A stretch of DNA of 64,000 bases from Platycnemis pennipes (lineage: Eukaryota > Arthropoda > Insecta > Odonata > Platycnemididae). The notes under the pieces were generated by a model that saw only the letters and a program-made list of their open reading frames with translations, searched no databases and had not been told where the DNA came from. The stretch covers positions 156,318,688 through 156,382,687 of the forward strand of contig OW121848.1 of assembly GCA_933228895.1 (NCBI GenBank). Direction: 5' to 3'. Each line of letters opens with the position of its first letter. Within the stretch, counting starts at the first letter, position 1. Of the stretch, positions 35,902 through 46,115 are shown one piece after another. The translations under genes were made by a program, and so were the position numbers.

Positions 35902-36218
35902 CAGTGGTTCCCCGCCGGTGTGCTGCGGCACTTGAGGGTGTTGGGAAAACACTCTAGGGGTGCCGCGAGATTATTGCGGGGAAAACGAAAAATGTTTAGC
36001 AGGACCAACTTCTAAATTGGTTACTCTCACGTGCGACAGATGGTGAAAGTAATGGAAGCTCGGATTCCACTTTAAGGACTAATTACTTAAAGCACCGATT
36101 ATCCCTGGCAATGGAGAGTGAAGCCCGATCGAATAAACAAAACTAACTAGGAAGGGTGCTCCAAGATTGTAACCTCAGTCTGACGGGAGCCGCCGAAGTA
36201 AAAGGCTGGGAATCACTG
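35902..36218. mobile_element. hAT-like non-autonomous element (MITE)
   Basis: The left end is CAGTGGTTCCC and the right end GGGAATCACTG. The flanking 8-mers CACTAAAC (35,894-35,901) and CCCTAAAT (36,219-36,226) agree at six of eight positions, as expected of an old 8-bp hAT duplication. The CAGTGGTT...AACCACTG style of terminus and the internal CTAGGGGTGCCGCGAG motif are common in hAT-derived MITEs. It has no coding capacity. Confidence 0.8.
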
Positions 36219-36229
36219 CCCTAAATGCC

Positions 36230-37075
36230 TCGACCACAGTGGGCATTCGAATGGTTTCGGTGCACCCGATACGAACACTCCAGCAGCTTTGAATCTCTCC
36301 TCCTTAAAAACTCGTTCACCATGAATATATGTATCGACTGGAGGAGTATTATTGAAATTTAGTTTACGTGATGCAATTTCTAGAAGCACCACGTTCTTTC
36401 TCAGTTTTCAGCTGGAGTATAAATATAGAAGAATAAATCTGTCATCGAAGAAGTTACGGTACACACGGTATGTCATACTGCTTTGTGAAGTCACGGTGGT
36501 TTTTTCAAGATGTCTACCCGTTTATCAGAACCCGATATTTTCTCATCTTTCTCCGATTTATGCACATACTTATGTATAAATAAATAAGTCTTTGACTTTA
36601 ATGTTAGCAAGTTATTTCAGGTATTCTTACATTAGACCTATTAGGGTTGTGCACTATTTAATCCTGCGCCGAGCCTGAAAGATCTCGTGAAGTATTTTCC
36701 CGCCTCTTTCCTCTTGAGGTTTCTCATATTAATTAGCTTCTCCTTATCCGTTTGGACCCCAAAAATGCAAGCATTCCGAAAGGCGGCGAGGAAAGGCGGC
36801 GAGGAAAGGTGGCGGGTGGCACGTAGGAATCTCCAATTAACAGCGTATAATGTTACACAGCATACATTCATTGGGTAAACGACTGATAAAATCCAGGCAC
36901 CAGACTTTTCTATATGCGTTACTAAGTCTGAAAGACGAAGCAAGAAAAAAATTAATTTCTTAATCGAAACCCGAGGAAACTTCTTCAATACCTTCGTATT
37001 CGTTAGAAATTTATTTTGTTTCAGGAAAGCGTATTTTTTCGCAAGGGACACACTTCCATCTTGTCACTGAAAGCA
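36230..37075. other. No gene recognised
   Basis: A minus-strand open frame of about 136 codons at 36,641-37,051 has no recognisable domain. A 13-nt unit (AAAGGCGGCGAGG) is repeated about 2.6 times at 36,779-36,814. Confidence 0.4.
36779..36814. repeat. Short tandem repeat, 13-nt unit
   Basis: Two full and one partial copy of AAAGGCGGCGAGG. Confidence 0.8.
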
Positions 37076-37080
37076 GTCGT

Positions 37081-37190
37081 CTACATCTACATCTACATCT
37101 ACACGATACCCTGCAAGCCACCGCGAGGGTGTGTGGCAGGGGGTGAAGGTCACCAAGCATTCACTACTAGCATGCAAGCAAGCAACTAAA
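37081..37190 (-). mobile_element. LINE terminal module with (TAGATG)n tail, minus strand
   Basis: The tail (about four TAGATG units on the minus strand, 37,081-37,103) and the module GTGTGTGGCAGGGGGTGAAG are clear. This is the best-preserved tail in the window. Confidence 0.8.
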
Positions 37191-37227
37191 GGGTCTCATG
37201 CAACTAGATTAGTTGCATGAGACCCTT
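37189..37227. repeat. Perfect palindrome, 18-bp arms and 3-nt loop
   Basis: AAGGGTCTCATGCAACTA at 37,189-37,206 and its exact reverse complement at 37,210-37,227, loop GAT. It starts at the inner end of the LINE module at 37.08-37.19 kb. Confidence 0.95.
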
Positions 37228-37379
37228 CAGACTTAGTCGTAGTTGAGCTCGAAATAAAGAAATCGGAGCAAAAGACACTGCTCCCCAACATAACGAGAAG
37301 CCTAATGCGGAAGTTATTACCGAAACTTAGAAATGCACGAGCTCTCGAAGGAGTTACGTTTGCCTTCTTGCATTCCATT

Positions 37380-37802
37380 GGTCTGAAGTCCTAAAACGAG
37401 GGACTCGTCTCCGCGTGCCAGAATGGTGTCATCAACATACTCGTGCACTTTCGAGGCAAACGTCACGGACACGAGATACAGAGCGTGCCGAGGCCAGTCA
37501 CAGACTTTAGGTCATCTACTATCCGGCAGCAGCTTCTATGCGAAAAACGCCCATGTACACCAGCACATCTCGGGTCTGTGTCCTTTGTATTTCCACTTTA
37601 GACACGACTAAGGCACAGACGCAAGTCTACCGCTGCCATACGCTCTTAGACATATCGAGTCCGTCGTAGAGTGAATAAATGTAAGATCTTTTGGAATTAT
37701 TTCTTCCCCATCACTACGCAGTTGTCGGCGTCAGAGGCTGATATCGTTCTCCACGATAATAAACCTCGATTTAAATATTTTAAATTGATTTTGTTCGTCT
37801 AG
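37380..37802 (+). pseudogene. R2-like LINE ORF C-terminus (zinc knuckle and restriction-like endonuclease region)
   Basis: In two plus-strand frames the translation reads GLKS, stop, NEGLVSACQNG, then CRACRGQSQTLGHLLSG with HVHQHISGL, and finally WNYFFPITTQLSASEADIVL. The order (E-x-LV-AAQ-like helix, CCHC-type C-x2-C...H knuckle followed by a Y-x2-RH-like element, then a PDIV-like motif) is what I remember from proteins annotated as R2-type retrotransposon polymerases. The last block corresponds to the start of their restriction-like endonuclease. The knuckle's last Cys is Ser and the Pro of PDIV is Glu here. Frameshifts near 37,430 and 37,620 kill it. A LINE 3' tail in the same orientation follows 36 nt after its stop. 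The family name is provisional. Confidence 0.6.
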
Positions 37803-37837
37803 AATATAGCTACTAATCCTATTTCATCATGACAGGT

Positions 37838-37908
37838 AAAGCATGCTTGGTGTAGATTCACCCCCTGTCACACTATGTGGCTTGCACATTATTATGTAGA
37901 CGTAGATA
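37838..37908 (+). mobile_element. LINE terminal module, plus strand, diverged
   Basis: AAAGCATGCTTGGTG, CACCCCCTGTCACAC, GTGGCTTGCA and ATTATGTAGACGTAGAT. Same module as elsewhere, with several substitutions. It may be the 3' end of the R2-like ORF just upstream. Confidence 0.65.
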
Positions 37909-37914
37909 ATCTCT

Positions 37915-39830
37915 CGCATGCCTTCGTGATCGAGTTTCCGGCATCCGCCGAAGTGAACATGGCAGCGAAGGAGATTGAGAAACGGCCGAAATATTAATAC
38001 CTGCTCTGCGAACTCCGGCAAATGTACGCGAGCGGATGCATTCGCAGCAGACACTTAATAGGCCGTCCTTCTCGGGTCCCTCCCACCTGCTCCCAGCGCA
38101 TGACCTGACTGCAGGGTAACCACCTATCCGGTGGTGACGATTCGGTGGCTACCACAACGACTGTGGATGGGATGGATATTGCTAATCTAGGGTTTATCCA
38201 AATGCAAAACTAATCTTTAGTCTCCGGGCGTTGCGAAGGCATTGAAGCCCAGTTCCTGCCGGAGACTTGGAGGTGAATGTTACTAAAAGTGACTTAATAA
38301 AATCGAATAAAATAAATATCGACTCTGCCATCCACAGTTCGATACATAGGTTATATCTATATCGAAATAAAGCATTCAAAGGGCTACTTGATTTAGAAGT
38401 GCTACGTCAGCACCAGAATGAGAGACTACATCAATATTTTCTATCAGTGAACACTCCATAAAACAATTTCTTACTTTTAAACATTTATTCCTTAAAATGG
38501 CAAGATCGAATCAACCTTGAGAAGACAAAGGCATTGCCGATTCATTGCAACCTTTTCACGATATTGATGCCCGTCAATGATACAAAATAAATATTTACAG
38601 GGGCAAAATAATGTAGCTAAAGTGATACACAAGGTACTTGCGAAGAGATTTCAGGTAGTTATTTTAGAAAAACACATAATAAATATGCACATGAAAAAGT
38701 GACCCGAGATAAGTTGGTGCGAATATTGTGGGACAGTACAATCAAAAAATCAGTACAATACAATCAATCAGTAAAATCAAAATCAAACTGATAGGGCGGT
38801 CGAATCTTCAGGCTTCAGTAGCGACCCTGTTTCGTCACAAAGGCAGAGAATATGAAGGGATCCTCAGTGAACAGAGAAAGATCAAGAAGACAAATTGACA
38901 AAACTGTATATTTGAAGAAAAAAATATATATAAACAGGTCAGGTTAGGGACGATATTGAGATGAACTTGACCCTTATGCCATTTAACTACTACGGAAGCC
39001 CCTGACTGTGGTCTACTTATTGTCAGGTAGACTCATTATCCATGAAAATGAGATAAAAATAAATTAAAATTAAGATTTTGCGAGATTACCACTAAGAATT
39101 TGGATTCGGCTCCACTCCAGCTAAAGAGCTTCACCGAGGTAGGATTTCTGCTGATTTAAGATGATAAAAAGCAATACGTTACACCTTATCGCATGAATCA
39201 GGCAGTAAAAGCGAGGGTAACTAGGTATAAACCGCCATAGGCAGTTCCAGGCAAATCTGCTGGAATGAATTTTCCATTGCTGCTTGACATTTGAAGACAT
39301 AGTCTAAGGATTAATTTGTTCTAGGGGAAGGGATGAATTTTGAATATAAATCTGCAACTCTGAGTAATATGATTCATTATGATATATAGCCTGATATAAA
39401 GACGTGTTATGAATATTAATGCATTTGATTAAATTAAATCTGAAAAAAGAAAACATTTTCAGGAGAAACTAGTTCGCAACTTAAGAACTTCGAGTGGAAA
39501 TTTATCAACAGCACGGAATTCATCCTCCAAGGTCTACGTCAACTACAGCAATGGAAACCAGGAGGATAAAACTATGCATGTAAGACTTCCCCAATCACCA
39601 CCCGTTGAAACCCTACAGGTACCAAATATAGACCCTCTGCCATAGCTCCAATCTCGTGTACAGTGAATTAGGAAACTTTAATACATAGTAATGAAGCGAG
39701 GTTGCATCCCGATACGGTACTTAACTGCCAGTGACGACTGCACCCTATGCTTGCACCCAGCACCACACGCCCTGACATTCAACACGTCAACCAAGTGGCT
39801 TTTTTCCCTCGTTATTTTTCCAACGGGAGA
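37915..39830. other. No gene recognised
   Basis: AT-rich sequence; short unassigned frames only (for example 38,267-38,461 +). No transposon ends were identified. Confidence 0.45.
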
Positions 39831-39831
39831 A

Positions 39832-40325
39832 AACTTATGACGAGAATATTGCGAAGGGTTGTAAAGAGAGGGTTTGGGAGAGCTTGATACGGAGCGTGAC
39901 TTTATTTGGATCTGACACAGACTCTAGGGAAGGGGGACGAGAAAAGACTGAAGTCTTTAGAAATGTGGGTGAGGAGGAGAATAGCGAATCAATAGCGAAT
40001 CAAGAGGTGTTGAACATGTTTGGGGGGCCGAGAGAAGATTGCCGGCAGAAATCGGGAGAAGGCGGAGCAGGTGGATGGAACAGGTAATCGGGTGCAATGG
40101 AATGCTGAAGGTCACTATCGACGGTAAAATGCTGGTTAAGCGGGGGCAAGGAAGTAAGAGGAAACCTATTACATAGAGAAGGTGAATGTGAATATATAAG
40201 CACGGAGAAAGTAGAATATGCCGAATTGAAGAGGAAAATGGCGTGCGAATGGAGACGATAGAGGAATGCGATGCAAAGAAGAGTACGTACTTTCCATCAA
40301 AACTGTCTCTAACCGGTAGATAACT
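39832..40325 (+). pseudogene. LINE (RTE/L1-like) ORF2 C-terminal fragment
   Basis: The plus strand reads LMTRILRRVVKRGF, then (after a gap) EMWVRRRIAN and ANQEVLNMFGG, and near the end YAELKRKMACEWRR and RTFHQNCL. These are the ordered C-terminal blocks of endonuclease/reverse-transcriptase LINEs whose tail carries W-x-RR and N-EVL motifs. A homologous minus-strand copy at 48.5-49.0 kb has the same blocks. Several frameshifts and a short internal duplication (AATAGCGAATC, 39,980-40,003) mark it as dead. The RT catalytic region is not present. Confidence 0.75.
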
Positions 40326-40419
40326 ATCAAATCAAGACAAGAAATATAATTGAATCATTTTCTTGACTGCAGGAAACTGATCAATCGTCAAACAAAAGTG
40401 CATCAGGGACTGGCATTCG

Positions 40420-40560
40420 CCATCATATCAGTCACAACCTTAGACTGGTTTGACGCAGCTTTTCACTCGATTCTCCTATCAGTCAGTCTCTTCATTATTA
40501 CTTGATTCCTCAATTTTAAATCCTTCACCACTTGTTCTATTTATAATTCGGTCTTCGGGG
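40420..40560 (-). pseudogene. LINE ORF2 C-terminal fragment, minus strand
   Basis: The minus strand reads IEQVVKDLKLRNQVIMKRLT then DRRIE, stop, KAASNQS. This is the last part of an ORF2 of the type ending in RR-x-WR-AASNQS. The plus-strand form (TGGTTTGACGCAGC) is a repeat I recognise from many arthropod genomes. It is oriented tail-to-tail with the fragment at 39.8-40.3 kb and comes from a different LINE copy. Confidence 0.65.
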
Positions 40561-40599
40561 AGGTTCGAGGTACATTCACTCTCTCCTCTGCCTGCCGCT

Positions 40600-42110
40600 T
40601 GGTAACGCTGGGAAAGCAATTTAAAAGTATCTGATACATGTCTATTTAGTTAATGTATCATTATTTACATTGATTTATAAATATTTATTCATTCAACAAC
40701 AGCAATTAATTTCATTAAGCAAGTTACGCCACGCGAAGAATATCCGATCATCGCGCTAGCAGACGACCAGACAGCAGCGAAGAGCAGGGAGATGACAAAT
40801 GAAGGATGTTAGAAAACAACTATCAGTATCATGTTCAACGAAAGAGACTCCGCGGTTTGTTAACTTTCACAGGCGATTATTGAGTTAGTCAAAACGTAAG
40901 GACTATGTCACACAAGTTCAGGCGACGAACATTCCCTATGGATAGCAATGTCAATTATGTACCTGTTACATCTCCAAAAAGGTTGCTTTCTCGACTTTTT
41001 CAAATGAACTTAAAACAAACATTTAATTTTGTTGTTAACTCGGATTTCTTATCCGATTTTATTAGCGTATAATGAATACATTCATGGTAAGACACGAAAC
41101 GCAATTAGTAAATCCTGTTTTTTTAAACTAAACTACCCTATTGCAAATTGACGAATTATAGAAATTAATAAAATCTTTAAACAAATAATATCCATCGGCA
41201 ACATTGACTTAGCAGGATAAGGGATTTTTCACAATGAAATGCCTAAAGAATGGACATAACGCTGTTTACACCTCTATTCCGAAGGAGTTATATTCACACA
41301 CATAGGTACTTGATAATCCAGCAGTAGCTGCAGTATGATATTTAGCCTTTAGGCGCTCGAACGGCTAATATCAAATCGTCAAACCTAAGATCTTATTTCT
41401 GAGACAAAAACGCAACATCCATACCCTCGTTGGGCTCGATATTCGAGGTCTAACTTCAAATTCACGAGAAACAATGAGCCACACAGTCACTAAGGTCGCC
41501 AAAATCATAACAGGAAACGAAGACTATAAATTACAATTACGGCCCCTGGAATGGCCGATAATTAGCGCGGGCGAGCGCTTTCCGCCACGACGCTCCTCCC
41601 GTCGGCGAGTAGAGGGCCCTGCGGGTGGAGGGCCAGCGCACGCTCGAGCGGACCATAAAGAGGAGGAGAATCGATGCAACCGCCCGGCCGCGACCGAAGG
41701 GAGGGAGAAACCGGTCAACGAGGGCATAAAATGGAGGGGCCATTTCTCAAATGCATTTCGGAGTCTGGGAGGAAAACCTACACCAGGTGGGAAGTCGTGC
41801 GCCCGTTTGGCTGTTGTCCTTGGAAGACATTTTAAGAAATAAACATGTCTTATTAATGACAATTTGCGGTTCCATTTCCATAAAATTCACAGCGTTAATA
41901 AGACTTTGGGTAAGGTTGCAGAGGGTAGATACAACTCACACTCTTGGCTATGAACCCAAACGGCATACGCTAGATCTAAACCCAGGGAGTCACATTTGAA
42001 GTAGTTGATTTTATTAGGAGGGGTGACTGACAACTGAGGTCATGCACGCCATTATGACAAGTGGGAAAGAGGTTAGAATGCGTAGGGAGAGGAGGAAGGG
42101 TGGAGGAAAT
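40600..42110. other. No gene recognised; GC-rich patch at 41,560-41,830
   Basis: AT-rich except for a CpG-rich patch near 41.56-41.83 kb, where overlapping frames appear on both strands without a recognisable domain. Confidence 0.45.
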
Positions 42111-42119
42111 CCGGCGTCC

Positions 42120-42245
42120 TCATCAGCCTGATCTTATACTTAGCGAAAGGCGCCAAAGCACACGGAAAAATCTACCACTGCCGGGATTCGAAACCCTAGG
42201 AGTGGAAAGTCTTAAGCACTTAAGACACCGCACCAACCGATCTCC
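42120..42245 (-). mobile_element. tRNA-derived SINE-like unit
   Basis: On the minus strand an A-box-like CGGTTGGTGCGGTGTCTT is followed by GGGTTTCGAATCCCGGC (B box, with one extra T) at 42,180-42,196. The 3' side CCCGGCAGTG is shared with the unit at 47.2 kb, suggesting one SINE family. Confidence 0.55.
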
Positions 42246-42974
42246 GAGAATCGCTCAGCTTGTACGTGAAAAAAACGAAGCCCCTGATTTGAACTTAGGT
42301 CAATCGCACCACACCACCCTATGGGCTAACAAGCAGCCTCATTACAAAGATATTTTTCAAGTACCTACATTTCTTCACACGAAAACAGAATCCCCAACAG
42401 GAAAGGGTCAATGAATAACGGGTATAGGACTGTCAGTGCCAGCCAAATAGTGAGATGAAATGCTTTGTTGAATATGAATTAACTATAAGAAAGCTTTTCA
42501 TTTTTAACATTTTTTTAATTAATACAGAAATTACACCGAACAATAGGGTTTTTGCACTCTGGATGAATATACGAATGTGATTATAATGTGTTTTCGCATG
42601 ATATTTCCAAGAATACCTTCAATTTTTCTTTTACTGGCACCGTTTGATCAGTATTCTTATTTTATGACCAAATATGAGAATTCCTTATTATCCAGAATAC
42701 TAAAAGGAAGAAAAAGAATCCTAGTTACTTGAGAAAATATGATTACCTACTATTCCTCCTTGCCTTCACTACAAGATGGAAGGGTACACCTTGTGTTCAG
42801 ATATACTCATAATATACCATGTGTTACTGATTACGTATAGCTAACTCTCAGAATCGTTGCTATTTAACAGACGTTGAACGCCGCATATTTACGGAGAAAT
42901 CTGCAATCATAATAAGGTTGAAGAACCTTCGTGAGGCACGGTCATTCTCATCATTTCGAGCTCATATTTCACTA

Positions 42975-43050
42975 CACCGGATGGTAATTTCGAAAGACCG
43001 GAATTTCGCAGCCGGTGCCGCAGACACTACGCCACGGCGCACAGTGGACT
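42975..43050 (-). mobile_element. tRNA-like fragment (SINE candidate)
   Basis: The minus strand has GTGGCGTAGTGTCTGCGG (A-box-like) and GGTCTTTCGAAATTACC (degenerate B box) at suitable spacing. It is weaker than the other units. Confidence 0.35.
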
Positions 43051-43239
43051 TAAAGGCGATTATAATTACCTATTTAATGTTTTCAGATCGATTTTAAAAT
43101 TGGTGTACTTGGGTTTTTGAGACCCAATAAATATGAATGTTGATTTAAAAAATGAAACGTTAAAATATCAATAAAAGTCAAGTAATAATAAACATTATTT
43201 TTTTAATATGTATAAAATTATAGTCTATTAATCGGAAGA

Positions 43240-43921
43240 ATCAGATTCCTTGTTGGTTTCATCCGAGCCCCAGCCTAAGGAGTCGCAATGTTCATTTTGT
43301 AATATTGGTAATCCGGGGATCTTTGAGCATCTGCAGAGCCCTTTTTATCAAATCCATGCAATTTTTCATTCATCTCTAATGCTTGATAATACCGGGTCGG
43401 ACGAAACTAACATCCTTCGAGGAAATTTTTTTTCTCGGAGCAGTCGCGGGTGAAATGTAGTCTATATTTCTTAACCAATTTGTTGCATTCCTGCGCTTCC
43501 TCGGACATTTTTGCAATGGGCAGTATGATATTCTCTGTAACTTATTTGTCGCAGATCAATATTTTGTGAACAGTAGAAAGCATGTTGCACCACGAATATA
43601 AATTAACTTGCAGTCTTTAAAGCGTACTCATCGTAAACATCTACGTAAAAGTTATGCCCACTTGACAGCTACAGAAGAATGATATACATTCTGCGAAGAT
43701 CGCCATCCAGGCCAAAAATTTTAGCAAACTGATTAGTTTTTTGAAAAACGTCTAGCAGAGTTGCCTTCGTCGGTTATTCCGTACACCTGGTGGGCTTTGT
43801 CCGCAATTAACACCTTCTGGCTGCGAAATTGTTTCTGAATGCTTCTCTCCCTCTCATCGACGAGAATCTTCAATAGTGGATCACGATCACTCTGAACCTC
43901 TTTTGCAAATACTATGCGCAC
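43240..43921 (-). pseudogene. Decayed transposon-encoded protein with SEEAQE motif
   Basis: Minus-strand blocks in order: GITDEGNSARRF (43.74-43.77 kb), GLDGDLRRMYIIL, DVYDEYALKTA, LSTVHKILI, then ILPIAKMSEEAQECNK and KKYRLHFTRDCSEKK (43.45-43.52 kb). I remember an uncharacterised, high-copy arthropod and cnidarian protein family with NDGNTARRFF, TVHKILIHG and SEEAQEARNKD in this order, thought to be transposon-encoded. The match is to that family, whose enzyme class I cannot name. Stops and frameshifts (for example a stop in place of a codon after ILICDK) make this copy dead. Confidence 0.6.
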
Positions 43922-44042
43922 GGGGAGTTAATTTTGAGAGGACGAAGGTCGAGGATTTTTCCAAACTACAACTGTTTCAACTCTAGTCATAGCAATGAGC
44001 CTTAAAGGTACAAGAGAAGGCTGGAATTATAGGTATGACCTG

Positions 44043-44100
44043 TACTTATGTAATACGGAAAGAAGAAAATATAGTTATGTCATATGGAAAAAAGAAAACG
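44043..44100. repeat. Imperfect tandem duplication, about 28-nt unit
   Basis: Two similar units share TTATGT, ATA(C/T)GGAAA and AGAAAA. Confidence 0.55.
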
Positions 44101-44539
44101 AAGTGCAATTAATTTTTTTTCTAACATTCCTTTGAATAAATATAATTATTTTCTAAGCGCACTTGAATAACAATAGTGTACTAAATTTTTTAAATAGTTT
44201 TATAAAAAATAATGAGTTAAACTCTATATGCTCCATGTACTTTCACGAAGTGGTTAGATTTTTCAAAATTAAATACGATGTACTACGAATATGTAGACGT
44301 GGACGAATTACCGAAAGGTTTTTAATTAGTCACGTCCACTCAAAGATTGTATCGGTAGCACTGGAAGGACGCACACCTATAAATTTCACACTGAATACTC
44401 GACGCAGGTAAATACTTAACTTCGTTCAGAAGGTGCATATGTTGGCTGCTCAAATATCAGTGTATGCTATCTATGGTAGGAAAATCTGAACACAGAAAGT
44501 TTATTTTTGCCATTTTAATCACATTTTTATGGATTTGGC

Positions 44540-45240
44540 CCCACTGCGCGGCAAACCGTAAACATAGGCCTAAGGTGATTAGCTCGGGTTTTGACCAATC
44601 TGCGCAAGGGTTCGTAAGCATCGCACAAGGCCGTCACCTTCCACGGCCGACAGAGACCTATCCTGTAGGTGCATGGAGTGTCCATAAGCGCCAGCAGCAC
44701 CCCCCGCGGCGCGAAATGACGGACTGCACGGGAGAGAGGGGTGAGGAGGGAAAATGCTCCGAGCAGAGCGGTGGGGGGGAAGAGAGTGTGGGATCGGGGG
44801 GCGCGGAGGAGAAGGCACGGAATCTCACCGCTCTTCTTTTTTAATAGCTTTTGTTTCCACCGGTCATGGAATGCCCTCAACCTCCCAACCACACTTCTGC
44901 TCCCCAAGCCCTCTCCTCCCACGACCACGGCAGCAACGGATTTGCTAAGTCGGACACAAAAAAACGCGAATCGGAGGAATCGATGATGCCGCGGGGGTAG
45001 GATTTACTCCCGCTTCCCCTCCGACGCCCCCTCCCCTTTGCCATCCAGAGGGGGGGGGGGGTCGCGATCTCGAGAGACGCGTAGCGGGAGAGGATGGAGA
45101 CACTTCGGGGCGAACGGCATTTGTTCAAACAGGCCTTTGCCTAAACTCGGGCGCGACACGCTGTTCCATCGTTGTAGTAAGGGAAATGCGGCGTGCACTC
45201 CAACTGAGAAATGTCGTGAAACAAGGCAAATACTATTCGC
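44540..45240. other. GC-rich patch with 11-G run
   Basis: CpG-rich, with a poly-G run ending near 45,061 and overlapping composition-driven frames on both strands (44,464-44,844 +, 44,527-44,928 -, and others). No domain is recognisable. Confidence 0.45.
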
Positions 45241-45454
45241 ACACGCTGGATAATCAAAGGCTGGCTAAAACAGAACGTAAAAACTCGGGTTAAACTTCTT
45301 GGAACCTCTCCACAGTAAAACAGAACAAAGATAAACTATGTTGTTTCATAATGCTAAATGTCTTGAGTAATACAGCGCTCTGCACTATCAACCATTGATG
45401 ATATGTTAACTTTTGATTTATCAATGGCTGGTCAAACTAAAAGCATAGTATTAT

Positions 45455-45557
45455 TTGCCAACGTTTCGGAATGTACTTAATTCCATAGTTTTAATATCAC
45501 CTCAGAATGAAATTCTTCAAAATATTTAAACATCATTTAAATGGAATCCATCGTCAG
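45455..45557 (-). other. Hammerhead-like motif, possible Penelope terminal-repeat remnant
   Basis: The minus strand has CTGACGA (45,551-45,557, fits CTGANGA) and, further on, a hairpin GGAAT...ATTCC directly followed by GAAACGTTGG (45,458-45,484). GAAACGTTGG is identical to the block after the stem in the Penelope repeats at 33.2 and 49.1 kb. The two halves are about 65 nt apart, so the fold is not a standard minimal hammerhead. No Penelope ORF was found nearby. Confidence 0.35.
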
Positions 45558-45989
45558 GCCTACAAAGGATAATATATTGGAGTCCAACCACATTAGAAAC
45601 ATCTAATGCTATACATTTACACCTCAGAGTAACTTTCCTAAAAAGCTTCAAAGACATTTTTTATATTCATACGTGTATGACAGTGGGAACCAAGATTAGC
45701 CTCATGATGGTAACTCTAACCTCAGTAAAGTACGTAGTAATTTAATATACCAAACTGTTAATGCCTACTAATAGTGCTACACCCAACTGGTTAAAATAGT
45801 ACTTTACGCATCTGAATTACTGTAACATTCTTCGTAAATATTGTAAATAAAACAAAAAACACTGTATTGGAAGGTAAAATTATAATGAGCCTTGAATGAT
45901 AATTACCGTGAATCACGGAACTCATAATGGCCGAATGCATTGGGAATATACCTTATTCATTAATTTTTTTGGATAGAAAAGGGCATATA

Positions 45990-46113
45990 CCCTTCCAGAA
46001 AAATATTACTGAATAGCAGGAATTGACTACTAAAGGTTAGTAATTAATTACAGCTATTATTACTAATATTTTGTAATTAATTACTGCTGTTCAGTAACAA
46101 TTTTCTGCCAGGG
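45990..46113. mobile_element. Short MITE with about 40-bp terminal inverted repeats and TA flanks
   Basis: The left starts CCCTTCCAGAAAAATATTAC and the right, reverse-complemented, starts CCCTGGCAGAAAATTGTTAC. Both are followed by TGAA(T/C)AGCAG and AATT-rich arms. TA dinucleotides flank it (45,988-45,989 and 46,114-46,115). No coding sequence. A TA duplication suggests a Tc1/mariner-like source. Confidence 0.75.
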
Positions 46114-46115
46114 TA

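Noticed and set aside
37081..37103. (CTACAT)n as a possible CRISPR-like or independent microsatellite array
   Set aside because: It is the tail of the LINE terminal module; the same module with shorter tails occurs six more times.
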